A DNA stretch of 35,905 nucleotides, taken from contig CAKOWE010000013.1 of assembly GCA_934122235.1 (NCBI GenBank), positions 1 to 35,905 on the forward strand. Direction: 5' to 3'. The first letter of the stretch is position 1, and the number at the start of each line of letters is the position of its first letter. Positions 16,225 through 23,481 of this stretch are shown in pieces. The notes beneath the pieces were generated by a model. It did no database searches. It was given only the letters and a program-made list of their open reading frames with translations, and was not told the origin of the DNA. The position numbers and the translations under genes were made by a program. This stretch comes from an uncultured Clostridia bacterium (GTDB lineage Bacteria; Bacillota; Clostridia; TANB77; CAG-508).

Positions 16225-16677
16225 ATGGAAATAACACAAGAAACTAAAGAGTATGATAAATTAAAAACGAAAGTATTAAAGTATGTATTGTATAAAAAAA
16301 GAACAGAACAAGAAATTAGACAAAAATTTATAGAAAATACTGGAAATATGTTAGAAGATGTTATAGAATATTTAAAGCAAGAAAAGTATATAGATGATGA
16401 AAATTACATACAAAAAAGTGTAAATGAATATATTGCTTTAAAAAATTTATCAATTAAAGAATTAGTATATAAATTATATACTAAGGGATTAGCTAAAAAT
16501 TTAATAGATGACTATGTTTACGAAAACAAAGAAAAACTATTAGAATATGAAATAAAATCAGCTGTTAATTTAGCTAATAAGAAGAGTTCTGCTATGAAAA
16601 AAGATGAAATAAAAGAGTATCTTAAGAAAAAGGGGTACATGATAGAAACAATTAATATTGCAACAAGCGATTTGTGA
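16225..16677 (+). CDS. recX: RecX-family RecA regulator
   Basis: The 150-residue helical protein has the three-helix repeats of RecX: KVLKYVLYKKRTEQEIRQK, then DVIEYLKQEKYIDDENYIQK and LSIKELVYKLYTKGL. RecX proteins cap or disassemble RecA filaments. It starts 30 bases after recA, which supports the call. I choose the ATG at 16225 with AAAGGTG 7 bases upstream; the GTG at 16216 is part of that ribosome site and would be a false start. The stop lies 10 bases before scpA, suggesting translational coupling. Confidence 0.88.
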   Translation: MEITQETKEYDKLKTKVLKYVLYKKRTEQEIRQKFIENTGNMLEDVIEYLKQEKYIDDENYIQKSVNEYIALKNLSIKELVYKLYTKGLAKNLIDDYVYENKEKLLEYEIKSAVNLANKKSSAMKKDEIKEYLKKKGYMIETINIATSDL

Positions 16678-16687
16678 AGGAGAGAAT

Positions 16688-17458
16688 ATGGCAAACAACA
16701 TATTAACATTAGAAACAACTAAATATGCTATAAAGTTAGATAATTTTGAAGGACCATTAGATTTATTATGTCATCTGATAGATAAAAATAAAATGGATAT
16801 AAATGAAGTAAAAATAAGCGATATAGCTGATCAATATATACAATACATAAATGAATTAGATGGATATAATCTTGAGATTGCAAGTGAGTTTTTAATTATG
16901 GCATCAACATTGTTGTACTTAAAATCTAAAAGCCTGTTACCAAAAACGACAGAGGATGAGGCTGAACTTACAGAGGAAGAATTATTACAAAGAATAATTG
17001 AGTACAAAAAGTATAAAGAGATATCAAAAAAGTTTAAAGAAATGTATGAGGTATATTCAAAAAGATTTTATAAATTGCCTGAAAAAATAGAGTTGCCAAA
17101 ACAAAAGCTAGAGACAGAATATAGTAAAGATGTTATTATAAATAGTTATCAAAAGTTAATAGAAAAAAATGAAAAGAAAATAAATCAAAACAAAAATAAT
17201 ATTGAAAAAATTGCGGTTGTGGAAAATGTTAGTGTAGCAAGCAAGGTAAAAGACATATTTAGAGAGCTTATTAGAAAACCTAAATTTGTTTTTAACAAAT
17301 TGTTTACGCTAAGTAGATGTAATAAACAAGAAGTGGTAACTGCATTTTCTGGCTTACTAGAATTATCTAGAAGAAGCAAGGTTACAGCAACACAAGAAGA
17401 ATTATTTGGAGACATAATAGTGGAAAAGAGAAGAAAAACAAATGACAAAAATGATTAA
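16688..17458 (+). CDS. scpA: Segregation and condensation protein A (kleisin)
   Basis: ScpA is the kleisin subunit that, with ScpB and Smc, forms bacterial condensin. The N-terminal hallmark is YAIKLDNFEGPLDLLCHLID (about 14-33), followed by ISDIADQYIQYI and ASEFLIMASTLLYLKSKSLL. The C-terminal winged-helix ends with VVTAFSGLLELSRRSKVTAT and QEELFGDIIV. Its 256 residues are full length. The ATG at 16688 has GAAGGAGA upstream; a TTG 30 bases earlier in frame is inside recX and less likely. scpB, which commonly follows scpA, is not here: the next gene is ytfI. Confidence 0.95.
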   Translation: MANNILTLETTKYAIKLDNFEGPLDLLCHLIDKNKMDINEVKISDIADQYIQYINELDGYNLEIASEFLIMASTLLYLKSKSLLPKTTEDEAELTEEELLQRIIEYKKYKEISKKFKEMYEVYSKRFYKLPEKIELPKQKLETEYSKDVIINSYQKLIEKNEKKINQNKNNIEKIAVVENVSVASKVKDIFRELIRKPKFVFNKLFTLSRCNKQEVVTAFSGLLELSRRSKVTATQEELFGDIIVEKRRKTNDKND

Positions 17459-17532
17459 ATATGAACATGAGTTTTGAATAATGTTTAAATAAAGAAAATA
17501 TGGAAAAACTAATACTATATTGGAGGGAAAAT

Positions 17533-18177
17533 ATGGTATTAGTTTTTATTTTTATATCAATAGCACTATTAGTTACATTTACTATTTTAGTATCTGAATT
17601 AAGTGTGAATGTAAAAGAACTGGAAATATCTAATGAGATTGAAAATATGCCATTAATTAAAAAAATGAAAATATCAATTAGAATATGTATGTTTAACAAA
17701 ATTACCATATTTAATAAAAATATAAATCAAAATGATTTAAAAAACATCAAAACTTCAAAGAAATTTCAAAGAATAAAAAACAAATTAATATACAAAAGAA
17801 AGACAAAGGAAGAAAAGGAAAAACAAAAAGCCGATGTAGCTATATTGAAAAAATTAAAAATTCAATTACGAAAAATAAATTTGGAGTTAAAAGTAGGAAC
17901 AGAAGATGTTGTATTGACATCATTTTTAATATGTATTATCTCTATTGCTATTTCTATAATATTGTCTAAAATTATAAAAAAATATGATGAAAATAAGTAT
18001 AAATATAAAATTACTCCCGATTATAATAATAAAAATTCGATAAACCTTAATTTAACGGGTATAATAGATATAAAATTGGTAAATATTATAAATATATTAT
18101 TTAAATTATTGGTTAGGGGGAATAGATTTGATAAACGAACATCCTATAGAAGGTCTTATGCTAACAGCTATGAATAG
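17533..18177 (+). CDS. DUF2953-family membrane protein (YtfI-like)
   Basis: The 214-residue protein has an N-terminal membrane helix (about 2-22), a long Lys-rich segment (about 90-120) and the DUF2953 core LELKVGTEDVVLTSFLICII (about 128-147), with a second hydrophobic stretch and a short C-terminal one. Function is unknown. In Bacillus and Clostridia it sits directly upstream of ytfJ/gerW, as here. I start at the ATG at 17533 because TTGGAGGG lies 7 bases upstream; the ATG at 17500 has no ribosome site. The last 50 bases overlap ytfJ in another frame, so the Arg/Ser/Tyr-rich tail is encoded by the same DNA as the start of ytfJ. Confidence 0.78.
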   Translation: MVLVFIFISIALLVTFTILVSELSVNVKELEISNEIENMPLIKKMKISIRICMFNKITIFNKNINQNDLKNIKTSKKFQRIKNKLIYKRKTKEEKEKQKADVAILKKLKIQLRKINLELKVGTEDVVLTSFLICIISIAISIILSKIIKKYDENKYKYKITPDYNNKNSINLNLTGIIDIKLVNIINILFKLLVRGNRFDKRTSYRRSYANSYE

Positions 18178-18565
18178 CATACAAGAAATGGTAGATGTAA
18201 ATACAATTATAGGTGAACCAATTGAAACAAGTAATGGAATAGTAATAATACCAATATCAAAAGTGGGATTTGGATTTGCTGCAGGTGGAAGTGAATTTAA
18301 AGGAGAAACAGTAGATGAATATACAAAAAAAGATAAAGAAGAAGCTATACAATATAGATTACCATTTGGAGGAGGGAGTGGAGCTGGAGTAAGTATAACT
18401 CCGGTTGCTTTTTTGATAGTCCAAGATGCAGGAGTGAAATTAATACCAGTAAGCCATTCTTCTGCGTTAGATAAATTGTTAGATTATGTTCCAGATTTAA
18501 TGGAAAAAGTAAATGAATTTTTCAACAAAAAGAAAGAAGAAACTCAAATAAGTGAGGAAATGTAA
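18128..18565 (+). CDS. ytfJ: GerW/YtfJ-family sporulation protein
   Basis: The 145-residue protein starts INEHPIEGLMLTAMNSIQEM and has the family's glycine-rich centre, KVGFGFAAGGSEF then LPFGGGSGAGVSITPVAFLI. In B. subtilis GerW (YtfJ) is a forespore product needed for normal germination in some nutrients; homologues also occur in non-sporulating bacteria. The start codon is TTG at 18128 with AGGGGGAA upstream. It overlaps the end of the DUF2953 gene by 50 bases, suggesting coupled translation. A strong terminator follows. Confidence 0.93.
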   Translation: MINEHPIEGLMLTAMNSIQEMVDVNTIIGEPIETSNGIVIIPISKVGFGFAAGGSEFKGETVDEYTKKDKEEAIQYRLPFGGGSGAGVSITPVAFLIVQDAGVKLIPVSHSSALDKLLDYVPDLMEKVNEFFNKKKEETQISEEM

Positions 18566-18621
18566 ACGATATTATATTAAATAAATATAGATATTCTTAT
18601 TTAAACGAAGTAAAATACAAG

Positions 18622-18656
18622 AAAAAACCGTATATTAAATTAATATACGGTTTTTT
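18622..18656. terminator. Strong terminator after ytfJ
   Basis: AAAAAACCGTATATTA (18622-18637) and its exact complement (18641-18656) form a 16-base perfect stem with a 3-base loop and T8. The symmetric A and T flanks make it potentially bidirectional. Confidence 0.92.
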
Positions 18657-18739
18657 TTATAATACTGTTAAAGAAAAACGAAGAAAACTATTAGCTGGTG
18701 AGCTTAAAATAATATTTTGATAATTGTCTACAAAAAAGC

Positions 18740-18768
18740 TTGCAAATGCTGGAAATGTATGGTACAAT
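18740..18768 (+). promoter_or_regulatory. Promoter of rpsF-ssb-rpsR
   Basis: TTGCAA (18740-18745), 17 bases, TACAAT (18763-18768), with the TG element GTATGG just before the -10. The expected transcript leader is about 80 bases long. Confidence 0.7.
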
Positions 18769-18776
18769 ATTAAACT

Positions 18777-18829
18777 GTAATGCAATAAATTCTATTGCAA
18801 TCCTTACTCAAGAGATATAGTTCTTGGGT
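18777..18829 (+). promoter_or_regulatory. Structured leader of rpsF, possible S6:S18 autoregulation site
   Basis: Two hairpins can form: TGCAATA (18781-18787) with TATTGCA (18793-18799), which may extend through GTAA/TTAC with an ATCC bulge, and ACTCAAGA (18806-18813) with TCTTGGGT (18822-18829). rpsF leaders in many bacteria carry a structure bound by the S6:S18 complex. I cannot confirm the conserved motif by eye, so this is a candidate. Confidence 0.4.
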
Positions 18830-18855
18830 TATATATCCAAAAGGAGGTGGAAATA

Positions 18856-19140
18856 ATGAACAAATACGAAAGTGTTGTCATTATTAATTCAAATACAGAC
18901 GAACAAGGAATTAAAACATTAATTCAAAAGTTTTCTGATTTAATTAATTCTGATGGTAAAGTAGAGTCAGTTGAAGAACTTGGAACAAAAAAATTAGCTT
19001 ATGAAATAAGAAAACAAAAAGAAGGATATTACATAGTTATAAGATTTGAAGCTAATCCAACATTAATCGCTGAACTTGAAAGAGTTTATAGAATAACTGA
19101 TGAAGTTATGAAATTTATCGTAGTAAAAGAAGAAGAATAG
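18856..19140 (+). CDS. rpsF: 30S ribosomal protein S6
   Basis: The 94-residue chain begins MNKYESVVIINSNTDEQGI and has VESVEELGTKKLAYEIRKQ then EGYYIVIRFEA, the S6 ferredoxin-like fold, and ends in an acidic VVKEEE. It binds S18 on the 30S platform. The ATG at 18856 follows AAGGAGGTGG; the GTG at 18847 lies within that ribosome site and is not the start. It is the first gene of the conserved rpsF-ssb-rpsR operon. Confidence 0.98.
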   Translation: MNKYESVVIINSNTDEQGIKTLIQKFSDLINSDGKVESVEELGTKKLAYEIRKQKEGYYIVIRFEANPTLIAELERVYRITDEVMKFIVVKEEE

Positions 19141-19167
19141 GGCCTTTAGAGAGGTAGGTAAAAAAGT

Positions 19168-19587
19168 ATGAATAAAGTAATTTTAATGGGAAGATTAACT
19201 AGAGATCCTGAAGTAAGATATACACAAACAAATAATACTCTTGTTGCAAGTTTTAGCTTGGCTGTAAATAGAAGATTTGCAAGACAAGGTGAAGAAAGAC
19301 AAGCAGATTTTATAAATATTGTAGCTTGGAGCAAAACAGGAGAATTTTGTAGTAAATATTTTAAAAAGGGTCAACAAGTAGCAATAATAGGAAGAATCCA
19401 AACAAGAAATTGGGAAGATGAAAATAAAGTTAAACATTACATAACAGAAGTTGTTGCTGAAGAAGCTTATTTTGCCGATAGTAAAAGAGATGGAGAAGTA
19501 TCAAGTGATTTTGCAAATACATTTGGCAATTCTGTATCAGATAGTTCAGAATTTGCAGTATCATCTGAAGACGATTTACCATTCTAA
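19168..19587 (+). CDS. ssb: Single-stranded DNA-binding protein
   Basis: The 139-residue chain has an N-terminal OB fold starting MNKVILMGRLTRDPEVRYT, with FSLAVNRRF and FINIVAWSKTGEFCSKYFKK, then a short flexible linker and the acidic tip SEDDLPF that recruits replication and repair proteins. It binds single-stranded DNA as a tetramer. GAGAGGTAGG lies before the ATG. Its position between rpsF and rpsR is conserved and marks it as the main chromosomal SSB. Confidence 0.98.
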   Translation: MNKVILMGRLTRDPEVRYTQTNNTLVASFSLAVNRRFARQGEERQADFINIVAWSKTGEFCSKYFKKGQQVAIIGRIQTRNWEDENKVKHYITEVVAEEAYFADSKRDGEVSSDFANTFGNSVSDSSEFAVSSEDDLPF

Positions 19588-19611
19588 TAATAACAATGGG
19601 GGGTGAATATA

Positions 19612-19896
19612 ATGGCAGATAGAAAACAAAACAATAAAAGAAGAAATAATAATAATGGTGATGAAGATTTTAACCCAAGATTTAGAAAAATAAGAAAAAA
19701 AGTTTGTACACTATGCAGTGATAAAAACTTTGTATTAGATTATAAAAATCCAGAACAATTAAGAAAGTTTATTAATGATAAGGGAAAAATCTTACCAAGA
19801 AGAGCAACAGGTGCTTGTGCAAAACATCAAAGAGATATAACATTAGCAGTAAAAAGAGCAAGACATATTGCTATATTACCATATACACAAAACTAA
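19612..19896 (+). CDS. rpsR: 30S ribosomal protein S18
   Basis: The 94-residue basic protein has FRKIRKKVCTLCSDKNFVLD and LRKFINDKGKILPRRATGAC, then AKHQRDITLAVKRARHIAIL. The CTLC pair together with CAKH indicates the zinc-binding (C+) form of S18. It pairs with S6 on the 30S platform. The ATG at 19612 has GGGGGGTG upstream; the GTG at 19603 is inside that ribosome site. A hairpin terminator follows. Confidence 0.98.
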   Translation: MADRKQNNKRRNNNNGDEDFNPRFRKIRKKVCTLCSDKNFVLDYKNPEQLRKFINDKGKILPRRATGACAKHQRDITLAVKRARHIAILPYTQN

Positions 19897-19904
19897 TAAT
19901 GTAA

Positions 19905-19931
19905 GGGCACGTTATATCGTGCCCAACTTTT
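19905..19931 (+). terminator. Terminator after rpsR
   Basis: GGGCACG (19905-19911) and CGTGCCC (19918-19924) form a perfect 7-base stem followed by AACTTTT. The T-run is short. The next 160 bases, up to the tRNA promoter, hold nothing I can identify. Confidence 0.75.
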
Positions 19932-20092
19932 ATGTCAATAGAATATAAATTGTATTTTGTACTAATTTTGGTTAAAATAATAAAAAACGAAAATAAATTG
20001 TTGTAAAAGTTGTGTTACGTAGTTCTGCATATGCTTTTAAATGAGGTTTTGCATAATTTGTAAAAAATAAATAAAAAAATTTAAAAAAAGTA

Positions 20093-20121
20093 TTGACAAC
20101 TTATATAAAATTTAGTATACT
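20093..20121 (+). promoter_or_regulatory. Promoter of the tRNA operon
   Basis: A consensus TTGACA (20093-20098), 17 bases and TATACT (20116-20121) lie 18 bases before the first tRNA. Strength and spacing fit a stable-RNA promoter. Confidence 0.85.
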
Positions 20122-20139
20122 AATCAAGTCACAAGAAAT

Positions 20140-20215
20140 GGGCGCATAGCTCAGCTGGTAGAGCATCTGCCTTACAAGCAGGAGGTCATAGGTTCGAGCC
20201 CTATTACGCCCACCA
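20140..20215 (+). tRNA. tRNA-Val (UAC)
   Basis: A 76-base cloverleaf: D arm AGCTCAGCTGGTAGAGC, anticodon stem TCTGC/GCAGG with loop CTTACAA (anticodon TAC), T arm ATAGG-TTCGAGC-CCTAT and an encoded CCA. The acceptor stem GGGCGCA/TACGCCC has one C-A mismatch at position 6:67; the other pairs are normal. Confidence 0.97.
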
Positions 20216-20223
20216 TTTTTTTT

Positions 20224-20300
20224 GGCCTGGTAGTTCAGTTGGTTAGAACGCTAGCCTGTCACGCTAGAGGTCGACGGTTCGAGCCCGTTCCAGGTCGCCA
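20224..20300 (+). tRNA. tRNA-Asp (GUC)
   Basis: A 77-base cloverleaf: acceptor GGCCTGG/CCAGGTC with one G-U pair, anticodon loop CTGTCAC (anticodon GTC), T loop TTCGAGC and an encoded CCA. It follows tRNA-Val by 8 bases of mostly T. Confidence 0.97.
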
Positions 20301-20334
20301 TTTTTTTTGCTAAAAAACGAAAAAATATATATTT

Positions 20335-20410
20335 GGCTCGATAGCTCAGTTGGTAGAGCAGGGGACTGAAAATCCCCGTGTCAGTGGTTCGATTCCACTT
20401 CGAGCCACCA
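20335..20410 (+). tRNA. tRNA-Phe (GAA)
   Basis: A 76-base cloverleaf: acceptor GGCTCGA/TCGAGCC, anticodon stem GGGGA/TCCCC with loop CTGAAAA (anticodon GAA), T loop TTCGATT and an encoded CCA. It is the last gene of the tRNA operon. Confidence 0.98.
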
Positions 20411-20414
20411 GAAA

Positions 20415-20448
20415 ATGCAGTATTTTGAATAAAGTACTGTATTTTTTT
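20415..20448 (+). terminator. Terminator of the tRNA operon
   Basis: ATGCAGTATTT (20415-20425) pairs with AAGTACTGTAT (20432-20442), with two wobble pairs, followed by T7. Confidence 0.85.
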
Positions 20449-20594
20449 GTGAAAAGTTTTATAAGTAATCGAAAAAGATATGTCAAATTTTAAAGAAAAT
20501 AGATAGAACAATAAAATGGAAGATAGTGTGTATACATCATGAGAAAATAAATTACTTTATTTACTTTTATTACATTATTTTAAATAATATTTCT

Positions 20595-20628
20595 AAAAAT
20601 ATCACTAAAATAGTTGATATTTTTTTTT
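20595..20628. terminator. Terminator-like hairpin upstream of the second HD gene
   Basis: AAAAATATCA (20595-20604) and TGATATTTTT (20615-20624) are perfect arms with a 10-base loop and a T10 tract. It is about 45 bases before the HD gene and overlaps a possible promoter, TTGATA (20614-20619) and TAAAAT (20637-20642) spaced by 17. It may stop read-through from the tRNA operon. The rest of 20449-20594 shows no gene. Confidence 0.5.
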
Positions 20629-20670
20629 ATTTAATATAAAATCTAAAAGTAAATATAAAAGGAGGACTTT

Positions 20671-21330
20671 ATGATTACTTTAGAAGATGTAAAAAACAAT
20701 TTGGAAGTCCAAGAGCTTATAAAAGCAGCACAAAAACAATTAAATGAACTAGGATATACAGAACATTCAACAAGACATGTAAATATAGTATCAAATAGAG
20801 CAGGCAGAATTTTAGAAACTTTGGAATATCCAAAAGAAAGAATTGAACTTGCAAAAATTGCAGGTTATTTACATGATATAGGAAATTGTGTAAATAGAAC
20901 TGACCACGCACATTCAGGTGCAATATTGGCTTATAATATATTAAAAGATATAGGCATGCCAATAGGAGATAGAACAGAAATAATGATGGCTATTGGAAAT
21001 CATGACGAGCAAACAGGAATGCCTGTAAGTGACATATCAGCAGCATTAATACTTGCAGATAAATCAGATGTTCATAGAGAAAGAGTTGTAAATACAAATA
21101 TGTCTACATTTGACAAACATGATAGAGTAAATTATGCTGTTACAGATTCATCATTAACTATAAACAAAGAGGAAAGAAAAATAATATTGGATTTAACTAT
21201 TGATACAAAAATATGTCCAGTGTTGGATTACTTCGAAATATTTATGGAAAGAACAATGCTTTCAAAATATGCTGCAAAATGGTTAGGAATATGGTTTGAG
21301 TTAATAATTAATGATACTAAATTATTATAA
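20671..21330 (+). CDS. HD-domain phosphohydrolase upstream of secDF
   Basis: The 219-residue soluble protein has the HD metal site: His36 in STRHVNIV, HDIGN at 68-72, DHAHSG (about 78-83), GNHDEQ (about 108) and an Asp in ILADKSDVH (about 129). The fold spans residues 20-175, and the last 45 residues are a small extra domain. The family includes nucleotide and cyclic-nucleotide phosphohydrolases; the substrate is unknown. AAAGGAGGA precedes the ATG. The SecD-like gene starts 23 bases after its stop, so the HD protein, SecD and SecF appear to be one operon. It is not closely similar to the HD protein at 220-831. Confidence 0.85.
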   Translation: MITLEDVKNNLEVQELIKAAQKQLNELGYTEHSTRHVNIVSNRAGRILETLEYPKERIELAKIAGYLHDIGNCVNRTDHAHSGAILAYNILKDIGMPIGDRTEIMMAIGNHDEQTGMPVSDISAALILADKSDVHRERVVNTNMSTFDKHDRVNYAVTDSSLTINKEERKIILDLTIDTKICPVLDYFEIFMERTMLSKYAAKWLGIWFELIINDTKLL

Positions 21331-21353
21331 AATATTCAAAGGAGGAAATTAAA

Positions 21354-22718
21354 GTGAAAACAAGCAAAAGACTAAAGGCAATGACATTAATATTAATAAT
21401 AATATTAATAACAATACTTTCATTTTTAGGAGTTTACAATATAACTTCTACACATGGAGATAATTTAATAAAAGATTATAGTGTAGGAATGGAGCTAAAA
21501 GGTAAAAGAATAATAAGATTAAAAGTTGATGATACAGTTAACGAAGTAACATATGATAGTGAGGGCAAAAAGGTAGAAAAACAAGATGAGAATGGTACTT
21601 ATACAGTAGTTAATGAGCCAGTTAATGCACCAGAAGTTTTAACAAAAGAAAATTACGAGAAATCTATTAAAATAATAGAAGATAGATTAAATCATATGGA
21701 TGCTCAAGAGTATAAATTAAGATCTAATAAAGAAAATGGTTCAGTAGAATTAGAATTAATTAAAGATGACTTGACAGATTATATAATAAGTGCAATTTCT
21801 GTAAAAGGAGATTTTAAAATAATAGATGCAGATACAGAAGAAGTTTTATTAGATGCTAGTTCTGTAAAAAAATCTAGAGTTTTATATAGTGCAAATAGTT
21901 CTGCTTCTACAACAGTTTATTTAGATATTGAATTTAATAAAGACGGAGCAAAAAAATTAGAAGAGTTAAGTAACACATATATAAAAACAACAGAACAAGT
22001 TGTTAATGAAGATGGTGCAACAGAAGATAAGACAGTCGAAAAAAAGGTAAATGTAAAAATAGATGATAATTCAATAATTTCAACAAGTTTTGGAGAGCCA
22101 TTAAAAAATGGTCATTTGTATATATCTATAGGACAAGCTACAACTAATAGTGAGGAATTACAAAGATCTGCATTACAAGCTTCAATATATGCAGCAATCA
22201 TAGAAAGCGATACAATTCCAGTTGCATATACAGTAGAACAAAATGAATTTATAGTATCGAATGTAAATAAAAATATAATACCTACAGTTGCAATTATTGC
22301 GTTAGCTATAGAAGTAGTTGCTTTTATAGTAATATTTAGAGCAAAGGGAATAATAGCTTCAATATTACAAATAGGTTATGTATCATTGTTGCTATTAATT
22401 TTGAAATATACTAATGTGTTTATAACACTAGAAGGATTGTTTGCAATAGTTCTTATAGGAATATTAAATATGATCTTTATGTGTAAGACATTAATAGATA
22501 TAAATAAAAAGGAAGCTACAATAAAGGCAATAAACCAAAATTTAGTAAAATTTATCAATGTAAGTATACCAGTATTAATAACAGCAATAGTATTTTGTTT
22601 TGTAAAATGTTTAGAAATAAACAGTTTTGGAATGGTAATTTTCTGGGGATATGTGGTATCACTTTTGTATAATATAATATTTACAAAAGGTATATTAAAA
22701 AACATATTGAATAATTAA
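21354..22718 (+). CDS. secD: Divergent SecD-like translocase subunit
   Basis: The 454-residue protein has the SecD plan: one N-terminal membrane helix (about 9-29), a large extracytoplasmic region (about 30-305) and five C-terminal helices (about 310-330, 334-351, 358-380, 396-418, 421-444). ENYEKSIKIIEDRLNHMDAQ resembles the P1 base domain, and IEFNKDGAKKLEELS the P1 head. Key SecD motifs are altered: the usual GLDLxGG is VGMELKGK here, the TM4 motif with its proton-relay Asp (GMAVDANV-type) reads IGILNMIF, and the TM5 ANITT-type motif reads NVSIPV. SecDF normally uses proton motive force to pull exported proteins through SecYEG. The start is GTG at 21354 with GGAGGAAA upstream. SecF-like follows. 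Confidence 0.78.
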   Translation: MKTSKRLKAMTLILIIILITILSFLGVYNITSTHGDNLIKDYSVGMELKGKRIIRLKVDDTVNEVTYDSEGKKVEKQDENGTYTVVNEPVNAPEVLTKENYEKSIKIIEDRLNHMDAQEYKLRSNKENGSVELELIKDDLTDYIISAISVKGDFKIIDADTEEVLLDASSVKKSRVLYSANSSASTTVYLDIEFNKDGAKKLEELSNTYIKTTEQVVNEDGATEDKTVEKKVNVKIDDNSIISTSFGEPLKNGHLYISIGQATTNSEELQRSALQASIYAAIIESDTIPVAYTVEQNEFIVSNVNKNIIPTVAIIALAIEVVAFIVIFRAKGIIASILQIGYVSLLLLILKYTNVFITLEGLFAIVLIGILNMIFMCKTLIDINKKEATIKAINQNLVKFINVSIPVLITAIVFCFVKCLEINSFGMVIFWGYVVSLLYNIIFTKGILKNILNN

Positions 22719-22749
22719 AATTATACATTCAGAAAGGGTAGGTAGTAAA

Positions 22750-23361
22750 ATGACAAAAGCTAAAAAAATAAGTTTATTGGTAAGTATAGCAGTAATATTA
22801 GCTGGAGCAGTAATGTTCGCTATAATGGGATTTAATTATGATTTATCTTATGGAACAGCAAAAAGAATAGTTGTTCCAATGAAAGATGATTTTGCAATAG
22901 AAGATTATAAATCTTTTGCAAAGGAAATATATGGAGAAGCAAAAGTAGAGGTTATTTCTGTTTTTAAAGAGGGTGTATCAATAAAAGTAAAAGAAACAAG
23001 TGATGAGCAGTTAGATAAATTAGTTTCAAAAGTAAATGAAAAATATAATTATGAATACACAAAAGAAGATTTAAAAGTAACAGAACTTCCAAAGGTAGAA
23101 GTTTTTGATATAGTAAAACAAGCTATTATACCAGTAGCGACTACATTGTTAGTTTCTTTATTATATATGATTATAAGATATAGAAAAGTAGGAATATTAC
23201 ATATAATATTAAACTTATTAATACCAGTAATTTTAACTGAGCTAGTAGTATTAGCAATATATTTAATAGTTAGAATTCCTGTAACAAATATTTTGTTGCC
23301 AGTATTGTTAACAGCTTATGCGATAAGCTTAATATATAGTGTAAAGCAATGCGAAAAATAA
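22750..23361 (+). CDS. secF: Shortened, divergent SecF-like translocase subunit
   Basis: The 203-residue protein has an N-terminal helix (about 8-27) followed by NYDLSYGTAKRIVV, which aligns by position with the SecF GVDFTGG segment, then a small extracytoplasmic domain and only three more helices (about 124-140, 146-172, 174-196). Typical SecF has about 300 residues and six helices. This one ends just where the conserved GYSxNDTIVVFDR-type motif would begin, with LLTAYAISLIYSVKQ instead, so the last two helices are missing. A terminator follows directly and I saw no remainder in other frames. AAAGGGTAGG lies before the ATG. Identification depends on position after SecD and on topology. Confidence 0.7.
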   Translation: MTKAKKISLLVSIAVILAGAVMFAIMGFNYDLSYGTAKRIVVPMKDDFAIEDYKSFAKEIYGEAKVEVISVFKEGVSIKVKETSDEQLDKLVSKVNEKYNYEYTKEDLKVTELPKVEVFDIVKQAIIPVATTLLVSLLYMIIRYRKVGILHIILNLLIPVILTELVVLAIYLIVRIPVTNILLPVLLTAYAISLIYSVKQCEK

Positions 23362-23381
23362 AAAATATACACCAAAATAAA

Positions 23382-23421
23382 AAGGTTTTAATATAATAAT
23401 ATTAGAACCTTATTATTTTTA
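23382..23421 (+). terminator. Terminator of the HD-secD-secF operon
   Basis: AAGGTTTTAATAT (23382-23394) pairs with ATATTAGAACCTT (23399-23411), with one wobble pair and a 4-base loop, followed by a T-rich tract. Confidence 0.8.
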
Positions 23422-23481
23422 TAGACCAAATTGAAATAAAAGGCTTATTTACTTTTGCGTATTAAAGGAAAGTGAATACAA

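Noticed and set aside
17382..17708. A minus-strand frame across the end of scpA and the start of ytfI
   Set aside because: It is antisense to two supported genes and shows only low-complexity hydrophobic sequence caused by AT bias.
18847..18855. GTG start for rpsF (and similarly GTG at 19603 for rpsR and at 16216 for recX)
   Set aside because: In each case the GTG is part of the AGGTG-type ribosome site. The ATG three codons later has correct spacing and matches family N-termini.
20251..20511. An 86-codon minus-strand frame across the tRNA cluster (with a WNRTTDTG segment)
   Set aside because: It is the well-known spurious ORF antisense to tRNA genes. The DNA is fully explained by tRNA-Asp, tRNA-Phe and the terminator.
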